The notes under the pieces were generated by a model that did no database searches, was not told where the DNA came from, and saw nothing but the letters and a program-made list of their open reading frames with translations. From Bradyrhizobium sp. 1(2017) (lineage in GTDB: Bacteria; Pseudomonadota; Alphaproteobacteria; Rhizobiales; Xanthobacteraceae), in the NCBI RefSeq assembly GCF_011602485.2, contig NZ_CP050022.2:6468001-6532000 (forward strand): a stretch of 64,000 nucleotides of DNA. Reading direction: 5' to 3'. Shown piece after piece: positions 24,586 through 33,051 of this stretch (positions are counted from its first letter, which is position 1; each line of letters starts with the position of its first letter). Made by a program: the position numbers and the translations under genes.

Positions 24586-25428
24586 ATGAAATTTACCGGC
24601 ACCAAGGACTATGTTGCGACCGACGATCTCAAGGTTGCCGTCAACGCCTCGATCGTGTTGGAGCGCCCGCTGCTCATCAAGGGCGAGCCCGGCACCGGCA
24701 AGACGGTGCTGGCGGAGGAAGTGGCGAAGGCGCTGAACGCGCCGCTTCTGACCTGGCACATCAAGTCCACCACCAAGGCGCAGCAGGGCCTCTACGAATA
24801 CGACGCGGTCTCGCGCCTCCGCGATAGCCAGCTCGGCGACGCCCGCGTGTCCGACATCAGGAACTACATCAAGCGCGGCAAGCTGTGGGAAGCCTTCACG
24901 GCCGAGCAGCGCCCGGTGCTCTTGATCGACGAGATCGACAAGGCCGACATCGAATTCCCGAACGACCTCCTGCTCGAGCTCGACCGCATGGAATTCCACG
25001 TCTACGAAACCGGCGAGACGATCAAGGCGAAGCAGCGCCCGATCATGATGATCACGTCCAACAACGAGAAGGAGCTGCCGGACGCCTTCCTGCGCCGCTG
25101 CTTCTTCCACTACATCAAGTTTCCCGATGCCGACACCATGCATCGCATCGTCGACGTCCACTTCCCCGGCATCAAGAAGCGCCTGGTGGAAGAGGCGCTG
25201 CGCATCTTCTTCGAGGTGCGCGAGGTGCCCGGCCTGAAGAAGAAGCCGTCCACGTCGGAGCTCCTGGACTGGCTCAAGCTGCTGCTCAACGAGGACATGA
25301 GCGCCGAGCAGCTTAGGGAACGCGACCCGCGCAAGCTGATCCCGCCGCTGCATGGCGCGCTGCTCAAGAACGAGCAGGACGTGCATTTATTCGAGCGGCT
25401 GGCGTTTTTGAGCCGACGGGAAGTGTAG
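24586..25428 (+). CDS. MoxR-family AAA+ ATPase
   Basis: 280 residues. Walker A GEPGTGKT (33-40), Walker B VLLIDEID (111-118), sensor I MMITSNNEKELPDAFLRRC and a lid region LDWLKLLLNEDM. It lacks other domains. MoxR ATPases form hexamers that, together with a vWA protein, remodel or activate target enzymes and envelope complexes. Here the vWA partner is encoded divergently just upstream. No target operon (CO, methanol or xanthine dehydrogenase) is visible in this window, so the client is unknown. Confidence 0.9.
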   Translation: MKFTGTKDYVATDDLKVAVNASIVLERPLLIKGEPGTGKTVLAEEVAKALNAPLLTWHIKSTTKAQQGLYEYDAVSRLRDSQLGDARVSDIRNYIKRGKLWEAFTAEQRPVLLIDEIDKADIEFPNDLLLELDRMEFHVYETGETIKAKQRPIMMITSNNEKELPDAFLRRCFFHYIKFPDADTMHRIVDVHFPGIKKRLVEEALRIFFEVREVPGLKKKPSTSELLDWLKLLLNEDMSAEQLRERDPRKLIPPLHGALLKNEQDVHLFERLAFLSRREV

Positions 25429-25435
25429 GGCTCTC

Positions 25436-25488
25436 GTGTCCCGGACGCGCTGCAGTGTGAAACGCTGCTGCGCAGAGCCGGGGCCCGA
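25436..25488. repeat. intergenic repeat, family E copy 1
   Basis: GTGTCCCGGACGCGCTGCAGTG...GCGCAGAGCCGGGGCCC. A longer related copy lies at 53984-54123. Confidence 0.65.
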
Positions 25489-25517
25489 GAGCAAGATGCG
25501 ACGCACCGCTCTCTCCA

Positions 25518-25604
25518 CGTCATTGCGAGGAGCGTAGCGACAAAGCAATCCAGAATCCCTCCGCGGAAAGACTCTGGATTGCTTCGCTGCGCTCGCAATG
25601 ACGG
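25518..25604. repeat. intergenic palindromic repeat, family B copy 1
   Basis: CGTCATTGCGAGGAGCGTAG...CAATCCAGAATC and the inverted GACTCTGGATTGCTTCGCTGCGCTCGCAATGACG. Other copies: 28598, 53866, 56174, 59199 and 61550. Confidence 0.9.
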
Positions 25605-26231
25605 AGTTTGAGGCGACAGCCTCGCTCTTCCAATTCGCATTTTGCAGACACACTCTCGCATCCTCGCGGCGCATTTCGCCCGAGCTTTGCTTCATTCCAT
25701 TGCCCCCGAGGAAAGAGGGCGCAGGGAAGGCCGGGTGCCGGCTGGCACCCGCGGTCTGCTGCGCGAATGTAGCGCAGAAAAACCGCACAACAGCATACAG
25801 GTGAAGCCCAACACACGGCCTTCCCTGCGCGATGGTCGGACGGCTTATGCCGTGCTCTCCCGGGAGCCGAATTCCCTCAGGCCTCCCTCACTCTCACGGA
25901 ATTCGCCGGCACCGCGCCGGTTGACGCCAGTGCCGCATCCGCAAGAGCTTGACCGTAGCAACGACGGCCAGGACCACACGGTTTTGCCGTACGCTTTCAG
26001 CGCCGTCCGTCCGCACGAAGCCTGAGGGCTCACGGAGAGCAATCCGCCCTGCCCGGACATCTCGCGCCCGACGCTGCCGCGTCCACCGCAACCCGGCCCG
26101 CGTTTCGAACGACTCGCGAACCGCCCCTCTTCGTCGGGCCGGGCTGCTTTGATCTATGCCGCAATTCCGAATTTCGGTAAAGTGGAATATTTTTGCGAGA
26201 GGGGATTGACGAGGGCGACACAGCAGATCTC
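25605..26231. repeat. ~550-base gene-free repeat-like block
   Basis: No supported gene. From about 25680 (GCCCCCGAGGAAAGAGGGCG) to about 26215 the sequence reads like a large interspersed intergenic block that I recall from several Bradyrhizobium genomes. Open frames inside it (for example 25642..26025) give the low-complexity Arg/Pro protein type that results from misannotating this block. Only one copy is present in the window, so repetition cannot be shown here. The 3-prime end is AT-rich (GTGGAATATTTTTGCGAGAG). Confidence 0.5.
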
Positions 26232-26315
26232 GTAGGGTGGTTAGCCGGAGGCGTAACCCACCACTTTTATCGCGGCACGAGAAGAGGTGGGTTACGCTTC
26301 GCTAACTCACCTTAC
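26232..26315. repeat. intergenic palindromic repeat, family F
   Basis: GTAGGGTGGTTAGCCGGAGG...GTAACCCACC inverted against GGTGGGTTACGCTTCGCTAACTCACCTTAC, with an 18-base centre. It is the final element before the GMC gene stop. Confidence 0.8.
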
Positions 26316-26325
26316 ACAGCTGAAT

Positions 26326-27972
26326 CTACGCCACCGCCGCGTCCGGTATCCGCACGGATTCCATCGGCGCCTTGCCGCGGATCAGGTCCGAGGCACGGTC
26401 GGCGATCATCATGGTGGAAGCATTGAGGTTCGCCGAGACCATGCGTGGCATCACCGAGGCGTCGATGACGCGGAGACCCTCCAACCCGTGGACGCGGAGC
26501 TGGTCGTCGACGACGGCCCAGCTCGAATTCGCCGGGCCCATGCGGCAGGTGCAGCCGGGGTGGAAGGTGGTGGTGCCGCGCTCGGTGGCGGCGTGGAGGA
26601 ATTCGTCGTCGGTGTTGACGTTGGGACCGGGGAAATCCTCGTAGGCGTAATAGGGCGACAGCGGCGCGGACTTCAACAGATTGCGCGCGAGCTTCATGCC
26701 GCCGACGATGACACGGCGGTCGAGCTCGGCATCGAGATAGTTGGTCTGGATGATCGGCGGCGCGAACGGATCATTGGAGCGGATGTGGACATATCCGCGG
26801 CTCTCGGGACGCTGCTGCCAGGAGGCGACGGTCATTCCGGGCTCATCCTCGAGCTGGCCCTGCACGCCTTCCTTGTAGCTCGCCGGCGTGAAGGTGAGCT
26901 GGAGGTCGGACGAGTCGGCGCTCTCGCCGGAATGCCAGAAGCAATAGACCATCGTCGGCGACAGCGAGAGCAGGCCGCGGCGCGCGGTCGCCCATTTCAG
27001 CGCCTCGATCCACAGCGAGAGGCCGCGGCGAAGCTCGTTGATGGTCTTGATGTCCTTGACGCGGGCCACCGTGCGCGGCGCGTAGTGGTCCTGAAGGCCT
27101 TCGCCGACCGGGAGGGCGTGACGCACCGCGATGCCGTGCTGCTGCAACAGATCGGGCGAGCCGACGCCGGAGAGCTGCAGGAGCTGCGGCGAATTATAAG
27201 TGCCGCCGGACAGGATCACTTCCTTGTTGGCGCGCACCTCGACAGGACGACCGCCGCGGCCGCCCTTCATGCAGCGCACGCCGACGGCGCGCTTGCCCTC
27301 GAAGATGATCTCGGTGGCGTGCGCATGGGTGTGGACATGCACGTTGGGCCGCTTCATCGCGGGCTTGAGGAACGCGGTGGAGCCGGAGACGCGCAGGCCC
27401 TTGTCGATGGTGCGCTGGCAGTAGGAGACGCCTTCCTGGGTCTTGCCGTTGTAGTCCGGGTTGCGGGGAATGCCGAGCGAGACCGCGCCTTCCATGAAGG
27501 CTTCGCAGAGCGGATCGCGCCAGTCCATGGTGGTGACGATGAGGTTGCCGTCACGGCCGCGGAAAGTGTTGTCGCCCTCGCCGACCCGCTTCTCCAGGCG
27601 CTTGAAGTAAGGCAGCACGTCGGCATAGCCCCAGCCGCGGTTGCCCATCTGCGCCCAGGTGTCGAAATCCATGCGCTGGCCGCGGTTGTAGATGTGACCG
27701 TTGATCGAGGACGAGCCGCCGAGCGTCTTGCCGCGCGGAGCGTATATGCTGCGCCCGCCGGTCCAGGGCCCGACCTCCTGCTGGTAGGCCCAGTTGATGC
27801 TCTTCATATGGAAGGTCTTGATGAAGCCCGCCGGCAGATGGATGTAAGGGTGCCAGTCGGACGGACCCGCTTCGAGCACGCAGACGCTGGTGTTGGGATC
27901 TTCGCTGAGCCTGGAGGTGAGGATGCACCCGGCAGAGCCCGCGCCGATGATCACATAATCGAATCTGTCCAT
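26326..27972 (-). CDS. GMC-family FAD oxidoreductase (choline dehydrogenase-like)
   Basis: 548 residues. FAD dinucleotide motif GAGSAG at the N-terminus, the GMC signature 1 RGKTLGGSSSING and signature 2 GTYNSPQLLQLSGVG. The catalytic pair is H471 in FHPGCTCRMG and N517 in NLNAST, as in choline and aliphatic-alcohol dehydrogenases. It oxidises an alcohol, passing electrons to quinone or another acceptor; the substrate is uncertain. It is cytosolic, with no signal. It is the last gene of a minus-strand group (SMP-30 lactonase, GNAT, GMC), and its start lies 16 bases after the GNAT stop. Confidence 0.88.
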   Translation of the reverse strand: MDRFDYVIIGAGSAGCILTSRLSEDPNTSVCVLEAGPSDWHPYIHLPAGFIKTFHMKSINWAYQQEVGPWTGGRSIYAPRGKTLGGSSSINGHIYNRGQRMDFDTWAQMGNRGWGYADVLPYFKRLEKRVGEGDNTFRGRDGNLIVTTMDWRDPLCEAFMEGAVSLGIPRNPDYNGKTQEGVSYCQRTIDKGLRVSGSTAFLKPAMKRPNVHVHTHAHATEIIFEGKRAVGVRCMKGGRGGRPVEVRANKEVILSGGTYNSPQLLQLSGVGSPDLLQQHGIAVRHALPVGEGLQDHYAPRTVARVKDIKTINELRRGLSLWIEALKWATARRGLLSLSPTMVYCFWHSGESADSSDLQLTFTPASYKEGVQGQLEDEPGMTVASWQQRPESRGYVHIRSNDPFAPPIIQTNYLDAELDRRVIVGGMKLARNLLKSAPLSPYYAYEDFPGPNVNTDDEFLHAATERGTTTFHPGCTCRMGPANSSWAVVDDQLRVHGLEGLRVIDASVMPRMVSANLNASTMMIADRASDLIRGKAPMESVRIPDAAVA

Positions 27973-27988
27973 GGTGCCTCGGCCGCCC

Positions 27989-28582
27989 CTAGCGCGGCTT
28001 GTCGTTGAGTTGATATTCGAGATGCGCCTTCACGGTCGGCCATTCGGCGGCGGTGATGCTGTACACGACCGTGTCGCGCAGCGTTCCGTTCGGCGCGACC
28101 TGGTGGCTGCGCAGGATGCCATCCTGCTTGGCACCCAGACGCTCGATGGCGTTGCGGCTCTGAAGGTTGAAGAAGTGCGTGCGGAATTCGACCGCAATGC
28201 AGTTCAGCGTCCCGAAGGCGTGGGTCAGCAGCAGCAGCTTGCACTGGGTATTGAGCGGCCCGCGCTGCGCGCTCTTGCCGTACCAGGTCGAACCGATCTC
28301 GACGCGACGGTTGGCGGCATCGATGTTCATGTAGGTGGTCTGGCCGACGATCCTGCCGCCGGCGTCAAACACGGTGAACGGCAGCATCGAGCCCGCGGCC
28401 TGCAGGCCGAGGCGGCGGTCTATCTCCTTGGCGACGTTCTCCGGCGTCGGGATCAGGGTGTACCAGATCTTGTAGAGATCACCGTCCTTGACGGCCTCCA
28501 CCAGCCCCTCGCGGTGCTCCTTCGACAGCGGCTCGAGACGGGCGTGCTGTCCCCGCAGGGTGATGGGATCGGGCCAGGGCAT
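27989..28582 (-). CDS. GNAT-family N-acetyltransferase (RimJ/RimL-type)
   Basis: 197 residues. The order of elements matches ribosomal-protein acetyltransferase-like GNATs: LRGQHARLEPLSKEHREGL, IVGQTTYMNID, VEIGSTWYGKSAQRGPLNTQCKLLLLTHAF (acetyl-CoA region) and FRTHFFNLQSRNAIERLGAKQDGILR with the Asn/Ala/Ile signature. It acetylates a primary amine of unknown identity. It lies in the run SMP-30, GNAT, GMC on the minus strand; a family B repeat separates it from SMP-30. Confidence 0.82.
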   Translation of the reverse strand: MPWPDPITLRGQHARLEPLSKEHREGLVEAVKDGDLYKIWYTLIPTPENVAKEIDRRLGLQAAGSMLPFTVFDAGGRIVGQTTYMNIDAANRRVEIGSTWYGKSAQRGPLNTQCKLLLLTHAFGTLNCIAVEFRTHFFNLQSRNAIERLGAKQDGILRSHQVAPNGTLRDTVVYSITAAEWPTVKAHLEYQLNDKPR

Positions 28583-28597
28583 TTGAAGTCTCTCCTA

Positions 28598-28684
28598 CGT
28601 CATTGCGAGGAGCGAAGCGACGAAGCAATCCAGACCATCTCCGCGGAGGCATTCCTGGATTGCTTCGCTTCGCTCGCAATGACG
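28598..28684. repeat. intergenic palindromic repeat, family B copy 2
   Basis: CGTCATTGCGAGGAGCGAAGCGACGAAGCAATCCAG paired with CTGGATTGCTTCGCTTCGCTCGCAATGACG. It lies inside what would otherwise be the SMP-30 to GNAT operon spacer. Confidence 0.9.
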
Positions 28685-28698
28685 GTAATTAGCACCGT

Positions 28699-29625
28699 TT
28701 ATTTGTTTAGGAAATTGAGGGGCAAACCGCCGCGGGGCCAGTCCATGGCGATCAGCTCGCCTTTGCCCGACAGCGTGATATAGGCGGTCTTCAGCTCGGG
28801 GCCGCCGAAGGCGATGTTGGTGGTGACGCGATCGCCGGTCGGCACCTGCTCCACCAGCGTACCGTCGGGCGCGATCACCGAGATGCAGCCTGAGACGAGG
28901 GTGGCGACACAGACATTGCCGTTCGCCTCCACCGCGAGCGAATCGAACATCTGGTAGCCGCCGAGGCCGCAGATCGGCTTGCCCCGCTCGCCGCGATAGA
29001 TCACCTCGCGCGGCTTCAGCGTGCCGGGCGCGGAGAGCTCGTAGGCCCAAAGCCGGCCTGTCGGCGTCTCCGCGATATAGACGGTGTTCTCGTCCGGCGA
29101 GAGCCCGATGCCGTTGGCCGGCAGCACGCCGTGCAGGACCTCGACGATCTCCGTCATGCCGGGCTTGAGATAGTACATGCCGCCGACGTCCATTTCGCGC
29201 GCGCGGCGTTTGCCGAGCTCGGAGAACCACAGGCCGCCGTGCTTGTCGAAGACGAGATCGTTCGGCCCGCGCAGATCGTGCGCGCCGCTTTTGCTCACGA
29301 CGGTCTCGACCTTGCCGGATTGCAAATCGACGCGCTGGATCGAGCCGCCGCGATAATCGTCCGGTTGCGGACCCGGCATGATCATCTTGCCGGCCGGAAG
29401 CCAGGAGAAGCCGCCATTGTTGCAGATGTACATCTTGCCGTCCGGCCCGAGGGCGGCGCCGTTGGGTCCTCCCGGTACCTTCGCGACGATCTCCTTGCGG
29501 CCGTCAGGATAAACACGCGTCAGGCGCTGGCCGCGGATTTCCACCAGCACGACGGAGCCGTCCGGCATCACGACCGGCCCTTCGGGAAATTCGAGGTCGG
29601 TGGCGAGAACGCGGATATTGGACAT
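28699..29625 (-). CDS. SMP-30/gluconolactonase-family protein
   Basis: 308 residues from the ATG at 29625 with GGGAGGG upstream; a longer frame to 29796 is not supported. A six-bladed beta-propeller is indicated by repeated strands: EGPVVMPDGSVVLVEI, GPNGAALGPDGKMYICN, GPNDLVFDKHGGLWFSE, ANGIGLSPDENTVYIAE and DSLAVEANGNVCVA. The Glu, Asn and Asp metal ligands of the family are in these segments (EGP, PNG/PND, ANG). Members hydrolyse sugar lactones. With a GMC alcohol oxidoreductase in the same run, a role in sugar or aldonate oxidation is plausible. Confidence 0.85.
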   Translation of the reverse strand: MSNIRVLATDLEFPEGPVVMPDGSVVLVEIRGQRLTRVYPDGRKEIVAKVPGGPNGAALGPDGKMYICNNGGFSWLPAGKMIMPGPQPDDYRGGSIQRVDLQSGKVETVVSKSGAHDLRGPNDLVFDKHGGLWFSELGKRRAREMDVGGMYYLKPGMTEIVEVLHGVLPANGIGLSPDENTVYIAETPTGRLWAYELSAPGTLKPREVIYRGERGKPICGLGGYQMFDSLAVEANGNVCVATLVSGCISVIAPDGTLVEQVPTGDRVTTNIAFGGPELKTAYITLSGKGELIAMDWPRGGLPLNFLNK

Positions 29626-29760
29626 GTGGGACCCTCCCGGCTGCTTGTTATGACTTGCACGGGATGTCCGGCGCGGGCCCCGCAGGCAAGATTTGCCTGC
29701 GGTTATGACAAAGTCACCGGGGCTTGCCAAGCAAGCGGGATGGTATGCCAGCGTTGCGCT

Positions 29761-29791
29761 GCAGAGCGCGATGAGGGTCATCGCGCTCTGC
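29761..29791. other. perfect 14-base-pair inverted repeat
   Basis: GCAGAGCGCGATGA / TCATCGCGCTCTGC with a GGG loop. It lies between the AraC gene (stop 29869, minus) and the SMP-30 start. There is no T-run on either side, so it is more likely an operator or structural hairpin than an intrinsic terminator. Confidence 0.7.
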
Positions 29792-29801
29792 GTCATCGTT
29801 T

Positions 29802-29870
29802 GAGCATGATCCTTTCGGAAAACCGCTGCACACTTTTCGCGAACGCGGCCCTTCGGGTCCGGATCATGCT
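29802..29870. repeat. palindromic repeat, family G copy 2 (inverted)
   Basis: GAGCATGATCC...GGATCATGCT with ACCGCTGCACACTTT inside, the reverse complement of the copy at 11242-11285 plus an insert. It overlaps the AraC stop codon by two bases. Confidence 0.75.
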
Positions 29871-30708
29871 ACTGCCTCACCGGCAGCCAGATCTCGAAGC
29901 CGCCATTGCCGGTTGCAGGATCGAACGTCACATCGTAGCGCTCGAAGTTCGGCGCGTCCGCGGCCTTGAAGCCGGATGCCGGCAGCCACTGATTCCAGAT
30001 CGTGTTCACGGTGCGTCGGATCGACGCGATGTGATCCTTGTGCGTGAAGACGGCATAGTGCTGCTCGGGAATGCGGATGCGACTGAAGCGGCGCGGCAGG
30101 TCGGAGAAATCGGTGACTTCGGCTCCGGCGATGTAGTCGAAATTGCCGGCATCGTCGCCGTTGCAGCAGATCCCGTAGGCGACGTTGCCGACGCGCGCGG
30201 GAACGTCGGCGATCTCCCGATGGAAGCGTTGCCACAGACCTGGGATCATCGCGCCGTTGTCACAGGAGATGCGCTCGCCGGGACCGGCGACGAGGAAGGC
30301 CTTCGCCATTTCGAAACGCGGCGGTGGAAGGTGGTCGAGCATGGTGGAGTCCATGAGGATCGGCTCCTGAAGCTTGAGGTGGCTTACGCACGTTGCCGCC
30401 CTCACCGCTTCGGGCGTGGTGCCGAAATGGTCGCGGAACGCGCGGGTGAAGGCTTCGTGCGAGCCGTAGTCGGCCTCCAGCGCCAGCGACAGGATGTCGG
30501 GTGCGCCCTTTGCCAGGCTGCGCGCCGCCTCCGTCAGCCGTCGCGCGCGCACGTAACGCATCACGGGAAGACCGGTGGCGGCAGCAAACGCGCGCACAAT
30601 ATGGAACCGCGACACGCCGGATATCTCCGCGATCTCGTCGAGCGTCATCGGCTCGGCCAGATGGCTCTCGATATACCAGAGCGCGCGTTGGGCTGGATTC
30701 ACGGCCAT
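29869..30708 (-). CDS. AraC-family regulator with GyrI-like ligand domain
   Basis: 279 residues from the ATG at 30708. The AraC HTH pair is N-terminal (about 8-105): ALWYIESHLAEPMTLDEIAEISGVSRFHIVRAF and the second helix region YGSHEAFTRAFRDHFGTTPEAVR. The C-terminal half (about 115-279) is a GyrI/Rob-type effector domain, ending WNQWLPASGFKAADAP...FEIWLPV. Rob/SoxS-like proteins of this layout sense small lipophilic molecules. The gene is followed by repeat G and is divergent from the enolase-superfamily gene, which it may control. Confidence 0.85.
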   Translation of the reverse strand: MAVNPAQRALWYIESHLAEPMTLDEIAEISGVSRFHIVRAFAAATGLPVMRYVRARRLTEAARSLAKGAPDILSLALEADYGSHEAFTRAFRDHFGTTPEAVRAATCVSHLKLQEPILMDSTMLDHLPPPRFEMAKAFLVAGPGERISCDNGAMIPGLWQRFHREIADVPARVGNVAYGICCNGDDAGNFDYIAGAEVTDFSDLPRRFSRIRIPEQHYAVFTHKDHIASIRRTVNTIWNQWLPASGFKAADAPNFERYDVTFDPATGNGGFEIWLPVRQ

Positions 30709-30884
30709 CGTCCCTATTTCGAAGCACGGCAAGGATACGCCGGCCATCCCCCTTCGCTTGACCGGCGTTGCTGTCCTCGCGCGAGGATAGTCCCGGAATG
30801 GCCACTGGCAACCTCCTCGCGTTCGCGGCTACACTGCCGGGAGCTTATGAACCGCTCACAAGAAAGCACGGGGGGAACCGCGTC

Positions 30885-31988
30885 ATGGAAATCACCGATG
30901 TGCGGGCGCACCATATCCGCATCCCCTATGACGCCGGCGTCGCCAGCTTTCGCCAGGGCGCATCCGCGATCTCTGCGCTCGACATGGTGCTGGTCGAGGT
31001 CACGACCGATGCCGGTCTGACCGGCTGGGGCGATGCCTTCGCCTATGTCTGCCCCCGCACCGCGCACAGCGCGGTCGAGGAGATGATCGCGCCACAGGCG
31101 CGTGGGCTGAAGGTGCCTGATGCGGCCGGAATCCCGGGAGTGATGGAGCAGATCCAGCGCAATCTGCATCTGTTCGGCCGCTACGGCGTCACCATGTTCG
31201 CGATCTCCGCACTCGACATCGCATTGTGGGACCTTGCCGCGAAGATCGAGGGCGTCCCGTTGCACCGCCTGCTCGGCGAGACCAGGCGCACGGCCATTCC
31301 GGCCTATGCAAGCCTGCTGCGGATCGGCTCGCCCGACAACATCGCGAGCGAATGCAGGAAGGCGCTCGCGCTCGGCTATGGCGCGATCAAGCTGCACGAG
31401 ACCACGGCACCGGCCGTGTTTGCCGCGCGCGAGGCGATCGGCCCCAGCATTCCGCTGATGGTCGACATGAACTGTCCGCTGACGGCGGGGCAGGCGATCG
31501 CCTTCGCGCAGACATGTGCGGATGCGCAGCCGATGTTCCTGGAGGAGCCGGTGTGGCCGCCGGAAGATTTTGCCGCGCTCGCCGACGTCCGCAGCAAGGG
31601 CGGGCTCGGCATTGCCGCCGGCGAGAACGCATGCACGGAGTATCAATTCCGCCAGATGATGGAAGCGGGTGCGGTCAGCCACGCCCAACCCTCGGTCACC
31701 AAGGTCGGCGGCATCACGGAGTTCTTGAAGGTCGCTGCGCTGGCGGACCGGCTCGGCGTCAAGGTCGTGCCGCACTCGCCCTATTTCGGTCCGGGCCTGC
31801 TGGCGACGCTGCACTTGCTTGCGACACGCGAGGATGGACTCGTCGAGATGTTCTATCTCAAGCGCGAGGCCTGCCTCTGGGGCGGCCGCGCCGATGTCGA
31901 TGCGACCGGCCATGTCGCAGTGCCCACAGATCCCGGACTAGGCTACGAGCCCGATCGCGGCGTGATGGAGCGATATGGCGTCGCGTGA
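30885..31988 (+). CDS. mandelate racemase/muconate lactonizing enzyme-family protein with KxH motif
   Basis: 367 residues from the ATG at 30885 (GGGGGGAA upstream). An enolase-superfamily capping domain (1-125) and TIM barrel. Metal ligands: D194 (MVDMN), E220 (FLEEP) and E247 (GEN). A general-base candidate is H297 (VPHSPY). The usual KxK motif is K169-L-H171, so the second Lys is replaced by His. The family performs proton abstraction alpha to a carboxylate (dehydratases, racemases). No genes for a sugar-acid pathway lie in the same strand run. It is divergent from the AraC regulator by 176 bases. Confidence 0.85.
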   Translation: MEITDVRAHHIRIPYDAGVASFRQGASAISALDMVLVEVTTDAGLTGWGDAFAYVCPRTAHSAVEEMIAPQARGLKVPDAAGIPGVMEQIQRNLHLFGRYGVTMFAISALDIALWDLAAKIEGVPLHRLLGETRRTAIPAYASLLRIGSPDNIASECRKALALGYGAIKLHETTAPAVFAAREAIGPSIPLMVDMNCPLTAGQAIAFAQTCADAQPMFLEEPVWPPEDFAALADVRSKGGLGIAAGENACTEYQFRQMMEAGAVSHAQPSVTKVGGITEFLKVAALADRLGVKVVPHSPYFGPGLLATLHLLATREDGLVEMFYLKREACLWGGRADVDATGHVAVPTDPGLGYEPDRGVMERYGVA

Positions 31989-31997
31989 TCGCGGCGC

Positions 31998-32351
31998 CTA
32001 TTTCGAATCCTTCGCTGCCGGCGCGTCCTGCTTCTTCTTCGGATCCTCCGCCGTCTTCGCTTGCGTGGCCTGGAGGTCGGCGAGCGTCTTCTGCAAGCCG
32101 GCCACCGTCGTCTTCAAGGCGTCGATCTGGCGATTGGCCGCATCCAGCTTCTGCTGCTGATCGAGCGTGAGCTTGGTGATGGTCTTCTGGAGGAAATCGA
32201 CATTGGACTGGAGACAGCTCGTGCGCCGCTCCATGGTCTTCTCGACGGTGCAAATCTCGATGCCGGGCACGTCCTGCGCGTGCGCCGGCACGGTCGCCAG
32301 CGTGGCGGGCAGCAACATCGCGAAACAAACGCCGGCGCTTCGAAACAGCAT
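31998..32351 (-). CDS. secreted coiled-coil protein of unknown function
   Basis: 117 residues, GAGGAA upstream. Signal peptide (MLFRSAGVCFAMLLPATLA, cleavage near AHA). A pair of cysteines (IEICTVEKTMERRTSCLQSN), then a coiled coil (DFLQKTITKLTLDQQQKLDAANRQIDAL...) and a Lys/Ala-rich end. It is probably periplasmic. It converges on the enolase-type gene with a 9-base gap. Confidence 0.7.
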   Translation of the reverse strand: MLFRSAGVCFAMLLPATLATVPAHAQDVPGIEICTVEKTMERRTSCLQSNVDFLQKTITKLTLDQQQKLDAANRQIDALKTTVAGLQKTLADLQATQAKTAEDPKKKQDAPAAKDSK

Positions 32352-32536
32352 GCAGGTTCCTCGTCAAATGGATCACGGCAATGTGCGCTGTTTAAGCGCA
32401 GTCGCGTGAGGCTACCACACTCGTACCGCATTCTCGCGTTGAGCTTGCACCTGTTCCCTCGGACGGGGAACGATGATCGGCACACGGAAAGAAGTGGGCG
32501 CTCTTTCCGCGGCTTTGTTTAGGGGAGATTTTTGGA

Positions 32537-32761
32537 ATGGCAACGCGCGATAGACGTCTGGCGGAATTCGATGGCGCCGGCGAGCCACCACCGGGCCTTG
32601 CGGTCGAAGTGCTGTGCGAAGACCACAGCGGCACGTACCAGCTGCCGTTCGCCTGCCGTTATGTGGAGGGCCGCTGGCGGAACCACGAGGCCGGCATCGC
32701 GGTCGAAGCAACCGTCATCGGCTGGCGCATGCCGCGCGTGAAGCATTCGGGCGTGGCCTGA
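32537..32761 (+). CDS. short hypothetical protein
   Basis: 74 residues with GGGGAGA upstream of the ATG. Two short beta-type stretches (GLAVEVLCEDHSGTYQLPFAC and EATVIGWRMP) and a Cys in each half. No signal peptide or membrane helix. The composition looks coding. I do not recognise the family. Confidence 0.6.
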   Translation: MATRDRRLAEFDGAGEPPPGLAVEVLCEDHSGTYQLPFACRYVEGRWRNHEAGIAVEATVIGWRMPRVKHSGVA

Positions 32762-33051
32762 GCCTCTGCGGCTGTTTCAAAACGCGACGGGGCCGCGCTC
32801 CATCTTAACCTTCGGAACGCGGCCCGAACGAATCACGTCCGAATCGGCCGTACGGCGTCGTACGCAGCTGTTCACGACTAGATGTCGCTGGCTCGGCGCC
32901 CGAGCGCACAATATCTGCGCAGCGCAGGATCGGATCTGGGCCGGAGATGGGCGGCAAAAGTTAACAGCATCAAAGACATGGGCGGGGCTCGCTTTGCGCT
33001 TGCCCGATGACAGTCCCCAGCCGCCGAAACGAGCAGGATGGCGCGAGCTGC
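32762..33051. other. spacer with a GC-rich hairpin
   Basis: No gene seen. GGGCCGCG (about 32791) and CGCGGCCC (about 32817) can pair across an ~18-base TTAACC-containing loop. The rest shows no repeat family I can name. Confidence 0.4.

Noticed and set aside
25642..26025. 127-codon plus-strand open frame
   Set aside because: Lies in the intergenic repeat-like block; gives the low-complexity translation expected of misannotated repeats.
26287..28008. 573-codon plus-strand open frame
   Set aside because: Antisense to the GMC oxidoreductase, with Asp/Val/Arg-rich translation typical of a shadow.
29131..31020. 629-codon plus-strand open frame
   Set aside because: Antisense to SMP-30 and AraC genes and crosses intergenic palindromes.
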